Below are positions 1-8,256 of a stretch of 64,000 nucleotides of DNA, one piece after another (position 1 is the first letter of the stretch; each line of letters starts with the position of its first letter). The notes under the pieces are model-generated. The model was not told the DNA's origin and did not search any database. It worked only from the letters and a program-made list of their open reading frames with translations. Source of the stretch: an uncultured Pelagibacteraceae bacterium (GTDB lineage: Bacteria > Pseudomonadota > Alphaproteobacteria > Pelagibacterales > Pelagibacteraceae); NCBI GenBank assembly GCA_902562875.1, contig CACEVB010000003.1, positions 56,566-120,565 of the forward strand. Reading direction: 5' to 3'. Both the position numbers and the translations under genes were made by a program.

Positions 1-582
1 GGAGACAGCTGGGGAGTTTTATTTTCACACCCAAAAGATTTTACACCCGTATGCACAACAGAATTAGGCGCTTTAGCAAGAATGAAACCAGATTTTGATG
101 CAAGAAACGTAAAAGTTATGGGTTTATCAGTTGATCCTGTATCTGATCACGAAAAATGGTTAGAAGACATAACAGATGTATGTGGGATGAAACCCGAGTA
201 CCCAATTGTTGCAGATGAAAAGTTAGAAGTAGCTAAGTTATACAATATGTTAGAAGGTGATGCTGGAACTTCTTCAATGGGAAGAACAGCCGTTGATAAC
301 GAAACTGTGAGAACAGTATATATTGTAAGACCTGATAAAAGAATCGGTCTATTTCTTACTTATCCAATGACAACCGGAAGAAATTTTGGTGAAATTTTAA
401 GAGCAATAGACTCTATGCAAAGAACAGCTAAACACAAAATAGCAACCCCTGCAGATTGGAAACCAGGCGAGGATGTAATTATTGTACCTAAAGTAACAAA
501 TGAGGAAGCTAAAAAAATATATCCAGATGGCTGGGAGACAATTAAGCCGTATTTAAGAAAAGTACCTGACCCACAAAAGTAA
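1..582 (+). CDS. 1-Cys peroxiredoxin (Prx6/AhpC-TSA family), 5' partial
   Basis: Reduces hydrogen peroxide and organic hydroperoxides in the cytoplasm. The reading frame is open from the first base, so the gene enters from the left and its start is missing. The peroxidatic-Cys motif FTPVCTTE is at about residues 14-21 of the visible part, followed by the SVDPVSDHEKW segment typical of Prx6-type proteins. The C-terminal region (DVIIVPKVTNEEAKK, then a GWETIKPYLRKVPDP tail) is the extra domain of the 1-Cys group, not of two-Cys AhpC. About 193 residues are visible of a family length near 210-220, so only about 20-25 residues are lost. The stop falls just before a same-strand methyltransferase gene, so the two may be cotranscribed. 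Confidence 0.9.
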   Translation, partial: GDSWGVLFSHPKDFTPVCTTELGALARMKPDFDARNVKVMGLSVDPVSDHEKWLEDITDVCGMKPEYPIVADEKLEVAKLYNMLEGDAGTSSMGRTAVDNETVRTVYIVRPDKRIGLFLTYPMTTGRNFGEILRAIDSMQRTAKHKIATPADWKPGEDVIIVPKVTNEEAKKIYPDGWETIKPYLRKVPDPQK

Positions 583-649
583 GTTAGATACAAAATTATT
601 AGACCAACAATCTCAGCATTGGGAAAAAAATTTCTCGAATAAGCCTGAG

Positions 650-1234
650 ATGTTTGGTTTAGATGCAAGCGAACCAGCAAAAAAATCTTTAAAAATTTTT
701 CAAGAAAATAATATTAATACTGTAGTTGAACTAGGAGCCGGACTTGGGAGAGATAGTATTTTTTTTTCCCTAAATAATCTTTCTGTAACTTCATTAGATT
801 ATAGCCAGTCAGGCATAAATATAATAAATAAAAAAATTAATAATAATAAACTAAAAAATATTAGCACTAAAGTATTTGATATTAGACAAAAACTGCCATT
901 TGAGGATAACTCAATTGATGGGTGTTTCTCTCATATGCTATATTGTATGGCATTAAGTAATCAAGATTTGCTAAACCTTAATAAGGAAATTTGCAGAATA
1001 TTAAAACCAGAGGGATTAAATATTTATACTGCTAGAAACGAGCATGATGGTGATTATAAAAATGGAATACATAGAGGTGAAAACATGTATGAAAATGAAG
1101 GATTTATAGTTCACTTTTTTAATAAAACAAAAATCAAATATTTAACTGATGGATTTAAAAATATAAAATTAGAAAATTTTGAAGAGGGAAAATTTCCAAG
1201 AAAACTTTATTTTGTTGTAAACAAAAAAATTTAA
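650..1234 (+). CDS. Class I SAM-dependent methyltransferase
   Basis: Rossmann-fold methyltransferase of unknown substrate. Motif I is VVELGAGLGRDS near residue 25, and an acidic loop follows at TSLDYS. The ATG at 650 is the first canonical start, but the frame is open upstream to 557 and reads like the family N-terminus: QHWEKNFSNKPE sits directly before MFG. This suggests the true protein is longer by roughly 20-28 residues. The extension holds no ATG, GTG or TTG; a CTG at 566 would be the only plausible start and would overlap the end of the peroxiredoxin gene. The stop shares the palindrome TTAA (1231-1234) with the converging racemase gene. Confidence 0.8.
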   Translation: MFGLDASEPAKKSLKIFQENNINTVVELGAGLGRDSIFFSLNNLSVTSLDYSQSGINIINKKINNNKLKNISTKVFDIRQKLPFEDNSIDGCFSHMLYCMALSNQDLLNLNKEICRILKPEGLNIYTARNEHDGDYKNGIHRGENMYENEGFIVHFFNKTKIKYLTDGFKNIKLENFEEGKFPRKLYFVVNKKI

Positions 1235-1932
1235 TTAATTCGTTTATATTTTTTCATAGAAACACTTGCTAATAATAAATTTGGATCTATAAAAGTTTTT
1301 GATTTTTTAATTTTTTTAAAAGATTTGTAAGCAAATATTGCAATTGGAAGTTCAGTACAACCTAAAATTATTTTTTTACATTTAATTTTTATTAAATAGT
1401 TCACAGCAGGTTTAATTGCTTTTTCAGCTTCTTTAACTTTACCTGTTTTTACAAATCTAATAGCTTTATTTACTGAATTGATTTGTAGGGATTTGCTTGG
1501 ACTGACTAAATTGAAATGTTTATTAAAATATTTACTGTAAACTTTGGTTTTTAAAGTTGCCTCTGTACAGAGAATCCCAATTTTTGAATTTTTTTTACAC
1601 GTTTTTTTTGTGTGCAAATACACTTCTTTTGGCATGCTTATTATTGGAATTTTAATTTTTTTTTGTAAGTCTTCATGCCAGTGATGTGCCGTGTTGCATG
1701 GCATTACAATAAATTTACATTTATTTTTTTTTAACAAGTTACATCCTTTAATAAGACTTTTTAAAACGTAATTATATCTATTAAGATTTTCAGGCCTTTT
1801 TGGAATATTTGATTTGTTAAATAGTATAAAGAGAGGATATTTCTGATCTGTTTTACCTACGTTTAATTTTGCCAATTTATTGCAGAAGTCTAAACCCGCT
1901 CTAGTACCCATGCCTCCCAAGATTCCAATCAT
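1231..1932 (-). CDS. Aspartate/glutamate racemase family protein
   Basis: Cofactor-independent amino acid racemase family, which inverts an acidic amino acid with a pair of cysteines. The N-terminus MIGILGGMGTRAGLDF is the family signature. The two catalytic Cys are visible in MPCNTAHHW (about residue 79) and in LGCTELP (about residue 192). Length 233 aa is normal for the family. The neighbours give no pathway hint; D-aspartate or D-glutamate for peptidoglycan is possible but not shown. It ends on the shared TTAA stop with the methyltransferase gene. About 85 bp separate it from the divergent MFS gene, so that gap must hold both promoters. Confidence 0.85.
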   Translation of the reverse strand: MIGILGGMGTRAGLDFCNKLAKLNVGKTDQKYPLFILFNKSNIPKRPENLNRYNYVLKSLIKGCNLLKKNKCKFIVMPCNTAHHWHEDLQKKIKIPIISMPKEVYLHTKKTCKKNSKIGILCTEATLKTKVYSKYFNKHFNLVSPSKSLQINSVNKAIRFVKTGKVKEAEKAIKPAVNYLIKIKCKKIILGCTELPIAIFAYKSFKKIKKSKTFIDPNLLLASVSMKKYKRIN

Positions 1933-2017
1933 TTTTCCCTAGTGTATTTGTAGTTGTTATCTAATTAATTGTTAAAAAAATCAATGATTATATCGTCCAA
2001 AAGTATTAATGTAATTA

Positions 2018-3181
2018 ATGAATGGAAATCTAATTGTTCTAACCTTAAGTCAAATTTTTAGTTTCACTGCTGCACCAGTAACTGTTTTTCTAAGTGGAAT
2101 AATTGGTTCACAGATTAGTCCATTAAAATCTTTATCAACTCTTCCAATGTCTATTTCGGTTGTAGGAATTGCTATCGGTGCAGTAATAGCGTCTAAATTG
2201 ATGAGCATAACAGGTCGAAAAATTGGTTTTATAATTGCATCAGTTGGAAATACATTAGTATCCGTTTTAGCCGCGTACTCAATCTTTATTCAAAGCTTTT
2301 ATCTTTATTGTTTTGTTAACTTTTTTTTGGGTATGGGCATGGCTTTTACACATCAATATCGCTTTGCCGCTGCTGAAAGTGTGAACAAAGATAAAGTACC
2401 ACGTGCTATTTCAATAATTTTACTTGGAGGAATTGTTTCAGCCTTTATAGGTCCAAGTGTTGCAAATTTTTCTAAGGATATGTTTAGCAATCATATGTAT
2501 GTAGGATCTTATTTATCTCTAGCTGCATTAACTTTCTTACCAACAATTTTCTTCCTCTTTTATAAAAATACTTCAAAAATAGAAATATCTGTTAAATATT
2601 CTGGTAGAAGTTATATAGAACTTATTTCTCAACCGAGATTTTTACAAGCTGTTATATCTTCAGCGTTTGGTTACGCTATTATGACTTTTTTGATGACAGG
2701 AACCCCATTAAGTATGCATGTAATGGAAGGAATTAGCTTAAACAAGACAAGTATAGTTATACAAATTCATGTTGCTTGTATGTTTTTACCTTCATTAATT
2801 GCAGGTAATTTAATTAAAAAAATTGGTCATTCAAATATGATGTATGTGGGAGTAGGTCTTTACTGCATAACGATAATAATAAGTCTATTTGATCAGTCAT
2901 TTTTAAATTATATGTTTGCGCTTATCTTTTTAGGTTTTGGGTGGAATTTTTTGTTTATATCAGGGACCAGTTTATTAGTTTTAACATACAATGAAGAAGA
3001 AAAATATAGAGCTCAAGGTTTTAATGATTTTGTAGTCTATTCTGTTCATGCTATAGGAAGTTTATCTGCAGGCGTTTTAATAGTTCTAACAAATTGGAAA
3101 ATAATGAATTTAATTTGTATACCTTTAATTATTGTAATTATATTAATCACACTAAGAGCAGATCTTTTAACCAAAAAATGA
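2018..3181 (+). CDS. MFS transporter
   Basis: Integral membrane carrier of the major facilitator superfamily, 387 aa with about twelve hydrophobic segments across its whole length. The cytoplasmic loop between segments 2 and 3 carries SKLMSITGRKIGF, a degenerate MFS motif A, and the midpoint has the usual longer hydrophilic loop (about residues 185-200). No substrate can be assigned. The stop codon overlaps the start of the LysE-family gene as ATGA at 3178-3181, so the two are translationally coupled and may act on related solutes. Confidence 0.85.
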   Translation: MNGNLIVLTLSQIFSFTAAPVTVFLSGIIGSQISPLKSLSTLPMSISVVGIAIGAVIASKLMSITGRKIGFIIASVGNTLVSVLAAYSIFIQSFYLYCFVNFFLGMGMAFTHQYRFAAAESVNKDKVPRAISIILLGGIVSAFIGPSVANFSKDMFSNHMYVGSYLSLAALTFLPTIFFLFYKNTSKIEISVKYSGRSYIELISQPRFLQAVISSAFGYAIMTFLMTGTPLSMHVMEGISLNKTSIVIQIHVACMFLPSLIAGNLIKKIGHSNMMYVGVGLYCITIIISLFDQSFLNYMFALIFLGFGWNFLFISGTSLLVLTYNEEEKYRAQGFNDFVVYSVHAIGSLSAGVLIVLTNWKIMNLICIPLIIVIILITLRADLLTKK

Positions 3182-3792
3182 GTTTTTTATTACTTGGATT
3201 TTTTACAGGCATAAGTTTAATTTTAGCTATTGGAGCACAAAATATATTTGTAATAGAGCAGGGACTTAAAAAAAATTATGTATTTATTGTTTGTTTAATT
3301 TGTTCTTTATCAGATTTTATTTTAATTTTTTTGGGGTTATTCTTATTTGAACATCTCAAAATATATTTTACAAAAAATGTAGAGCTTATATTTAATATAT
3401 TGTTATTCATTTTTCTAATTTTCTTTATTTATAACAAAGTAATTTCCTTGTATAAAAAAAATAATATTAATTTTGAAAATGAAAATTTAAATTTTAAAAA
3501 AATAGTAATTAAAACTCTTGGATTTACCTATTTAAATCCTCATGTTTATTCTGATACAGTTTTTTTTTTAGGAAATTTCTCAAAAAATTTTTTAATTATT
3601 AACAAATATCTGTTTGGCTTTGGTGCTTCTATTGCATCTATTCTATTTTTTTTTTCGTTGGGATATCTTGCAAAATTTTTTTCTAGCAACTTAGTTAATT
3701 CAAATACATGGAAAATAATAAATTTTTTCATAATTATATTTATGACAGTATTATCTAGTTACGTATTTATGGATATAATCGATTTAATTTGA
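3178..3792 (+). CDS. LysE/ArgO-family amino acid exporter
   Basis: Small membrane exporter of the LysE superfamily, 204 aa with about six hydrophobic segments. The N-terminus MSFLLLGFFTGISLILAIGAQ leads into NIFVIEQGLKKN, matching the family signature GAQN near residue 20, and a conserved NPHVYSD motif lies mid-protein. I chose the ATG at 3178, coupled to the MFS stop, because longer in-frame starts at 3094 would overlap the MFS gene and add a non-family N-terminus. Family members export lysine, arginine or other amino acids; the substrate here is unknown. The 3' end overlaps the converging HisD-family gene by 9 nt. Confidence 0.85.
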   Translation: MSFLLLGFFTGISLILAIGAQNIFVIEQGLKKNYVFIVCLICSLSDFILIFLGLFLFEHLKIYFTKNVELIFNILLFIFLIFFIYNKVISLYKKNNINFENENLNFKKIVIKTLGFTYLNPHVYSDTVFFLGNFSKNFLIINKYLFGFGASIASILFFFSLGYLAKFFSSNLVNSNTWKIINFFIIIFMTVLSSYVFMDIIDLI

Positions 3793-5070
3793 AAAACCGT
3801 ATTTTCTTAACCTTACATCACTTGTTCGAGCGTGGGCTTCCATACCCTCATATCTTGAAATTCTTGCAGCAGCTGAACCAACTTCTTTAGTAGATTCTTT
3901 TGTCATTCTTTGAAAACTAAGCGTTTTAATAAATTTTCCAACAAATAAACCTCCTGTATATTTTCCTGCACCTTTGGTAGGTAAAATATGATTTGTTCCT
4001 GAACATTTATCCCCATAAGCTACAGTAGTTTCTTCTCCAATAAACAATGATCCATAATTTTTTAATCTTTCGTGAAACCATTTGTCATTTTTAGTTTGTA
4101 CTTCTAAATGCTCTGGTGCGTATTCATCACTTATTTTGGCCATGTCTTCATCATTTTCACATAGTATTACTTCTCCGTAATCTCTCCATGCAGATTCTGC
4201 ACTAGTTCTTGGTAGCTCAGGTAATTCTAAAATTAATTCAGGAACTCTTTTCATTACTTCATCTGCAAGTCTTTTACTTGTGGTGAACAGCCAAGCTGGG
4301 GAATTATATCCATGTTCAGCTTGCCCGACTAAGTCAACAGCAACAATTTCTGAATCTGCTGTTTCATCCGCTATTATTGCGATTTCAGTAGGTCCAGCAA
4401 ATAAATCTATACCAACTTTTCCAAATAAAATTCTTTTTGCCTCTGCTACAAACTGATTTCCAGGACCAACTAACATATCTGCAGGTTCATTTCCAAACAT
4501 ACCATATGTCATTGCAGCAATTGCAGGGACACCACCCAAGTTTAAAATTTTGTCTGCTCCACATAGATTAGCTGTGTAGATTACAGAAGGATTTGCACCG
4601 ATACCTCTTTTTGGTGGGCTACAAGCAATAATATTTTTAACACCAGCGACTTTTGCTGTTGTAACACTCATTACTGCTGATGCTATATGAGCGTATCTTC
4701 CACCCGGTATATAACATCCCGCAGTATTAACTGGTATTAATTTTTGACCAGCGTACAAACCTTTGGAGAGTTCAACTTCAAAATCTTGACCATAGTTTTG
4801 AAGTTGTGCTTCAGCAAACTTTTTAACTCTGTCGTAAGAGAACTTTATATCATCTTTAGTTTTTTGATCTAATGATTTGCTAATTTCCTCAATTTTATCA
4901 TTGGAAACTATAATTTCTCCATCATACTTATCAAATTTTTTTGTTAATTCCTTACATCCATCTTCTCTTGATTTTTCAAGATCATTTAAAAGTTTTTGAA
5001 CAATTTCTCTGGTTTTAACATCATCAGTAGATGGCTGCTTAGGTGATTTTTTTAAATACTTTATTCCCAT
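3784..5070 (-). CDS. HisD-family zinc dehydrogenase (histidinol dehydrogenase or sulfopropanediol 3-dehydrogenase type)
   Basis: NAD-dependent zinc alcohol dehydrogenase of the histidinol dehydrogenase fold, 428 aa. Counterparts of the known HisD residues are visible: Gln and His zinc ligands in LVGQAEHGYN, the catalytic Glu-His pair in DEYAPEHLEV, the ligand Asp in YGDKCSGTNHILP and the last His ligand in EGMEAHART. No other his gene is nearby. The N-terminus (GIKYLKKSPKQPS) resembles the HpsN-like branch that oxidises dihydroxypropanesulfonate, and the next gene on the same strand is a Pta-family enzyme of the kind found with sulfonate catabolism. I therefore keep the substrate open; true HisD is the alternative. 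Confidence 0.75.
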   Translation of the reverse strand: MGIKYLKKSPKQPSTDDVKTREIVQKLLNDLEKSREDGCKELTKKFDKYDGEIIVSNDKIEEISKSLDQKTKDDIKFSYDRVKKFAEAQLQNYGQDFEVELSKGLYAGQKLIPVNTAGCYIPGGRYAHIASAVMSVTTAKVAGVKNIIACSPPKRGIGANPSVIYTANLCGADKILNLGGVPAIAAMTYGMFGNEPADMLVGPGNQFVAEAKRILFGKVGIDLFAGPTEIAIIADETADSEIVAVDLVGQAEHGYNSPAWLFTTSKRLADEVMKRVPELILELPELPRTSAESAWRDYGEVILCENDEDMAKISDEYAPEHLEVQTKNDKWFHERLKNYGSLFIGEETTVAYGDKCSGTNHILPTKGAGKYTGGLFVGKFIKTLSFQRMTKESTKEVGSAAARISRYEGMEAHARTSDVRLRKYGFSN

Positions 5071-5091
5071 ACAAAAATTCTATTTCATTAA

Positions 5092-6003
5092 TTAATCTAA
5101 AGCAACTACAGCTGCTGCAATTGATGCTAATCTAGCTGTCGCCACATCTGATCTTGATGTAATTACCACAGGAATCTTTCCTCCAACCACAACACCAGCT
5201 GCACACGCACCCATAAAATAAACCATAATCTTTACTAGCGCATTACCAGTTTCTACACTCGGTACCAATAAAACATCTGCATCCCCTGCAACTGTATTTT
5301 TTATACCTTTAATTTCAGCAGATTTTTTTGAGATACTATTATCAAATGCTAAAGGTCCAAAAACATCAGCTATTAAATTTTCTTTTTTTGCTAATTCAGT
5401 TAATTCTTTTGCATCTATAGAACTTTGAACACTATCTAAAACCTCTTCTGTTGCAGATAAAACTGATACTTTAGGTCTTTTATTTCCAATCCTATTACAA
5501 AAATTTATTGCATTTTTTAGGATATGCATTTTTGTTTTTACATTTGGGCTTACATTTAATGCCCCGTCAGTAATAATTAAAGGTTTGTCCTCTTTATTTA
5601 ATGTCATGTGCCAAATATGACTTAATCTTGTTTTTCTAATTAAATTATATTTTTTTTTGATTACTTCTTTCATTAATACATCAGTATGAATATGCCCTTT
5701 AACAATTATTTTTATTTTTTCTTCTGATGCTAATTTAGCAGCAAGCACTGCTGTTTTATTTTCATTTTTCTCATCAATTATTTGAAATTCAGAAATATCA
5801 AAACTTAATTCTAATGCGCATTTTTCTATCTCTGATTTATCTCCTATAAATATTGGAATTATCAAATTTTCATTCACTGCATCCATTACAGACATCATTG
5901 TTATTGATTTACCAGCATTTACAATTCCTGCAGGAATTCCTTTTTTCAGATGAGCAACATCTAAAAGATTATTAGGACACACAATTTCTTTATCTGACAG
6001 CAT
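5092..6003 (-). CDS. Phosphate acetyl/butyryltransferase family protein
   Basis: Moves an acyl group between CoA and phosphate. The sequence is 303 aa, typical of Ptb and short Pta proteins. Visible family segments are IPAGIVNAGKSITMMSVMDA at the start, VKGHIHTDVLMKEV near residue 100, and VLLVPSVETGNALVK with FMGACAAGVVVGGKIPVV in the C-terminal half. It lies 21 bp upstream of the HisD-family gene on the same strand and is probably the first gene of that two-gene operon. No acetate or butyrate kinase is adjacent. In sulfonate catabolism such an enzyme consumes the acetyl phosphate made by Xsc, but xsc is not in the window. Confidence 0.8.
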   Translation of the reverse strand: MLSDKEIVCPNNLLDVAHLKKGIPAGIVNAGKSITMMSVMDAVNENLIIPIFIGDKSEIEKCALELSFDISEFQIIDEKNENKTAVLAAKLASEEKIKIIVKGHIHTDVLMKEVIKKKYNLIRKTRLSHIWHMTLNKEDKPLIITDGALNVSPNVKTKMHILKNAINFCNRIGNKRPKVSVLSATEEVLDSVQSSIDAKELTELAKKENLIADVFGPLAFDNSISKKSAEIKGIKNTVAGDADVLLVPSVETGNALVKIMVYFMGACAAGVVVGGKIPVVITSRSDVATARLASIAAAVVALD

Positions 6004-6111
6004 TTAATTGATCTTTATATATTAAGTTAATATGGCATAAAATAGAAATTACAGTTAAAATTGGTCACTTTGATGCATTGGAACAAAAAAAATATTATTT
6101 AGATATAAAAT

Positions 6112-6555
6112 ATGAGTTCTGAAACTATTAAAATAAATTGGAATTGTAGACATACTTGGAAAAAGAGTTCTAAAAATACTGCTTGGTGTTTATTAGGATG
6201 TTCAATAGGAGATTTTGGAACAATATTATTTTTTCAATTATCTGAAGTTCCATTTCCAATATTAGGCATAATGATTTTAGCAATAATTAATGGATTAATA
6301 ACAAGTATAGCTCTTGAAACAGTAATACTTATTAAACAAAACTTCAGTTTACAAAATGCTATTAGGACTGCATTTGGTATGAGTTTTATTTCTATGATAA
6401 GTATGGAGATTGCAATGAACTTAACAGATTATGTATTGACAGGCGGTGCAATATTAAATTGGTATGTTATACCCATAATGTTGGCAATAGGATTTATTAC
6501 ACCTTTACCTTACAATTATTACAAATTAAAAAAATATAACATAAGCTGTCATTAA
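6112..6555 (+). CDS. DUF4396-like integral membrane protein
   Basis: Small membrane protein, 147 aa, with four hydrophobic stretches. The segment CLLGCSIGDFGTILFF, the middle NGLITSIALETVIL, the MSFISMISMEIAMN block and the end PLPYNYYKLKK match the DUF4396 pattern as I remember it. Two Cys lie in the first membrane segment and His/Cys at the ends, so a metal or redox role is conceivable, but no function is established. It starts a tight operon with the DUF4149 protein (1-bp gap) and a histidine phosphatase. The DUF assignment is from memory and could not be searched. Confidence 0.7.
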   Translation: MSSETIKINWNCRHTWKKSSKNTAWCLLGCSIGDFGTILFFQLSEVPFPILGIMILAIINGLITSIALETVILIKQNFSLQNAIRTAFGMSFISMISMEIAMNLTDYVLTGGAILNWYVIPIMLAIGFITPLPYNYYKLKKYNISCH

Positions 6556-6556
6556 A

Positions 6557-6943
6557 ATGGAAACTTTAATACAAAATATATTAGCGATAGTATTAGGAAT
6601 GATGATTTTTTTTTCATTCGTTTTAGCGCCCATGATATTTAAAATATTGGATGTTCAAAATGCTGGAAAATTCGTTAGAAAAATTTTCCCTTACTATTAT
6701 TTCGTAAATCTTATTTTTTTGAGTATAGCAATTATTATATTTATAATGATTTCCTCATTTGGAGTAAATTTTTACGTAACATTAGCTTTAGCTATATCAT
6801 TTATTTTTGCACAATTTTTTTTAATGCCATTGATAAATAATTTAAAAGATAATAACGAAGAAAAAAAATTTAAATATGCCCATGGAGCATCGGTCGTGAT
6901 AAATTTCACTCAAATTATAGGATTAATTTATATCTTAATTTAA
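6557..6943 (+). CDS. DUF4149-like membrane protein
   Basis: Four-helix membrane protein of 128 aa. The stretch FFSFVLAPMIFKILDVQNAGKF followed by VRKIFPYYYFVN resembles the DUF4149 core, in which a phenylalanine-rich first helix is followed by a conserved small loop. Function unknown. The stop codon overlaps the next start as TAATG (6941-6945), so translation of the phosphatase gene is coupled to it. Confidence 0.65.
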   Translation: METLIQNILAIVLGMMIFFSFVLAPMIFKILDVQNAGKFVRKIFPYYYFVNLIFLSIAIIIFIMISSFGVNFYVTLALAISFIFAQFFLMPLINNLKDNNEEKKFKYAHGASVVINFTQIIGLIYILI

Positions 6944-7485
6944 TGAGAAAATTATTAATTTTTTTTTTTATTTTTATTCCAAATTATTCTTATCCGAATG
7001 AAAATATTGTCAAATTTTTAAAAGAAGGAAAAAAAATAGTCTTTATAAGACATGCGCTGGCTCCAGGAAACGGTGATCCAAATAATTTTGATTTAAAAAA
7101 TTGTTCCACTCAAAGAAATTTAAATGAAGATGGAAGAGCTCAGTCAAAGAAAATTGGAGATTTTTTTAAAAATAATAATATTAAAATCGACAAAGTTTTA
7201 TCTAGTGAATGGTGCAGATGTAAAGATACCGCCAAAATAGCTTTTGGAAAATTTGAAACCTTTAAAGCTCTAAATTCTTTTTATGAAGAGCGATTTTCAA
7301 AAAATAGATCTAAGCAAATAAAAGATTTAAATAACTATATTTCTAAATGGAAAAGTGATTCTAATCTAATTATTGTGACACATTATGTTGTCATTTTGGA
7401 TATTTTAGAGCGTGGAACTTCTTCTGGAGAAATGATTATTTCTGACAAAAATCTTAATATAATTGGTAATTTTGAAATAAATTAA
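6943..7485 (+). CDS. Exported histidine phosphatase family protein
   Basis: Phosphoglycerate-mutase-like phosphatase, 180 aa. An N-terminal hydrophobic segment (about residues 2-16, ending near YPNE) looks like a signal peptide, so the enzyme is probably periplasmic. The catalytic set is visible: the His of VFIRHALAPG, the Arg of SSEWCRCKDTA, the Glu of FYEERF and the second His of IVTHYVV. Family members hydrolyse phosphomonoesters or phosphohistidine; the substrate is unknown. The start overlaps the preceding stop by one base, so it belongs to the DUF4396/DUF4149 operon. Confidence 0.8.
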   Translation: MRKLLIFFFIFIPNYSYPNENIVKFLKEGKKIVFIRHALAPGNGDPNNFDLKNCSTQRNLNEDGRAQSKKIGDFFKNNNIKIDKVLSSEWCRCKDTAKIAFGKFETFKALNSFYEERFSKNRSKQIKDLNNYISKWKSDSNLIIVTHYVVILDILERGTSSGEMIISDKNLNIIGNFEIN

Positions 7486-7526
7486 TAAATTGAATTATAA
7501 TATAAAAATGATAACTCTAATTTAAT

Positions 7527-7904
7527 ATGGATAACATTACTAAAACATTGCAATTAATTTTATTAGGTGTAATTCTTGTAAGTACAGTCATAGCAGTTGG
7601 AATTGAAATTAGGACCATGGTTCTTAATCAAAGTGTAACTCTAGCAGATTTACTTTTAATGTTTCTATATTTAGAAGTTATGGCGATGGTAAGAGTTTTT
7701 TGGGAACAACAATCAATATCGATATCTTTACCTTTGTTAATTGCGATTACAGCTCTAAGTAGATTTATCATTCTTCAAGGAAAATCAATGGATCCTAGTG
7801 CTCTTTTATACGAAGCAGGCGCCATATTGCTGATTGCTGCTGCAATAGTAGTTTTAAGATTGAGACATAGTGAAAAGTTAGGAATTTCAAAAAAGAAAAA
7901 ATAA
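7527..7904 (+). CDS. PsiE-family membrane protein
   Basis: Phosphate-starvation-inducible E family, 125 aa with four transmembrane segments. Family features are the IEIRTMV stretch after helix 1, the LLLMFLYLEVMAMVRVFWEQ segment and the RFIILQG motif before the last two helices. The molecular role of PsiE is not known. The gene stands 41 bp after the phosphatase gene and is followed by an A/T-tract region with Fur-like boxes; no Pho box is evident to me upstream. The C-terminus is a short lysine-rich cytoplasmic tail. Confidence 0.8.
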   Translation: MDNITKTLQLILLGVILVSTVIAVGIEIRTMVLNQSVTLADLLLMFLYLEVMAMVRVFWEQQSISISLPLLIAITALSRFIILQGKSMDPSALLYEAGAILLIAAAIVVLRLRHSEKLGISKKKK

Positions 7905-7919
7905 TTTTTTTAAATCTCT

Positions 7920-7938
7920 AGTAATGAAAATCATTCTC
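7920..7938. promoter_or_regulatory. Fur-like box, copy 1
   Basis: The stretch AGTAATGAAAATCATTCTC contains the perfect inverted repeat AATGA-3 nt-TCATT and matches the classical 19-bp Fur consensus GATAATGATAATCATTATC at 15 of 19 positions by my count. It lies 16 bp after psiE and about 100 bp upstream of the zinc-ribbon gene, 51 bp from the second box. Which metal regulator binds (Fur, Mur or Zur type) cannot be told from the sequence. Confidence 0.6.
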
Positions 7939-7970
7939 AAAAAAAAATTTTTTTTTTCTTAATTTTTTTT

Positions 7971-7989
7971 GATAATGATTATCATTTTT
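7971..7989. promoter_or_regulatory. Fur-like box, copy 2
   Basis: GATAATGATTATCATTTTT matches the Fur consensus at 16 of 19 positions and contains the perfect inverted repeat AATGAT-T-ATCATT reading. It is 46 bp upstream of the ATG of the zinc-ribbon miniprotein gene, a normal operator position. Between the two boxes is a pure A9T10 tract (7939-7957), which may give a bent or stiff spacer. Confidence 0.7.
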
Positions 7990-8035
7990 AAACATAATTG
8001 TTGAATATAATTTTTTTCTAATTAAATAATTGATT

Positions 8036-8218
8036 ATGGAATTAGAAACTTACAATTGCAGAAAATGTGGATTAACAATTTCTTCTACTTGCTCAAAATG
8101 TCATAGAGTTGTCGATGTTAAAAAACTTGACGACGGATGTATTGTTCAAGTTACGAAATGTAACGATTGTGCTAATACACCAGTTATTAAAGATATTTGT
8201 GCTTCAACGCCTAAATAA
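8036..8218 (+). CDS. Small zinc-ribbon-like protein
   Basis: A 60-aa protein with Cys pairs CRKC (residues 8-11), CSKC (19-22) and CNDC (about 43-46), plus one later Cys. Two pairs closely spaced at the N-terminus followed by a third pair suggest a zinc-ribbon or similar metal-binding fold. The ATG at 8036 is preferred over the in-frame TTG at 8030 because family-like sequence begins at MELETYNC. It is the only gene directly downstream of the two Fur-like boxes, so expression is probably metal-controlled. Function unknown; metal storage, a metallochaperone role or a regulator are guesses. Confidence 0.75.
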   Translation: MELETYNCRKCGLTISSTCSKCHRVVDVKKLDDGCIVQVTKCNDCANTPVIKDICASTPK

Positions 8219-8256
8219 ATTTAATTACTTTTAGCACTATTAATCCTTAAGCTTGA

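Noticed and set aside
3094..3177. Longer start for the LysE-family gene at 3094
   Set aside because: It would overlap 84 nt of the MFS gene and add a polar Asn/Tyr-rich stretch before the family start; the ATGA-coupled ATG at 3178 fits better.
3784..5070. Calling the HisD-family gene hisD outright
   Set aside because: All metal and catalytic residues fit, but no other histidine gene is near and the N-terminus and Pta-type partner suggest another substrate; family-level naming is safer.
7939..7957. A9T10 tract as the terminator of psiE
   Set aside because: It is a self-complementary A/T run without a G+C stem; a spacer between two Fur-like boxes is a better reading.
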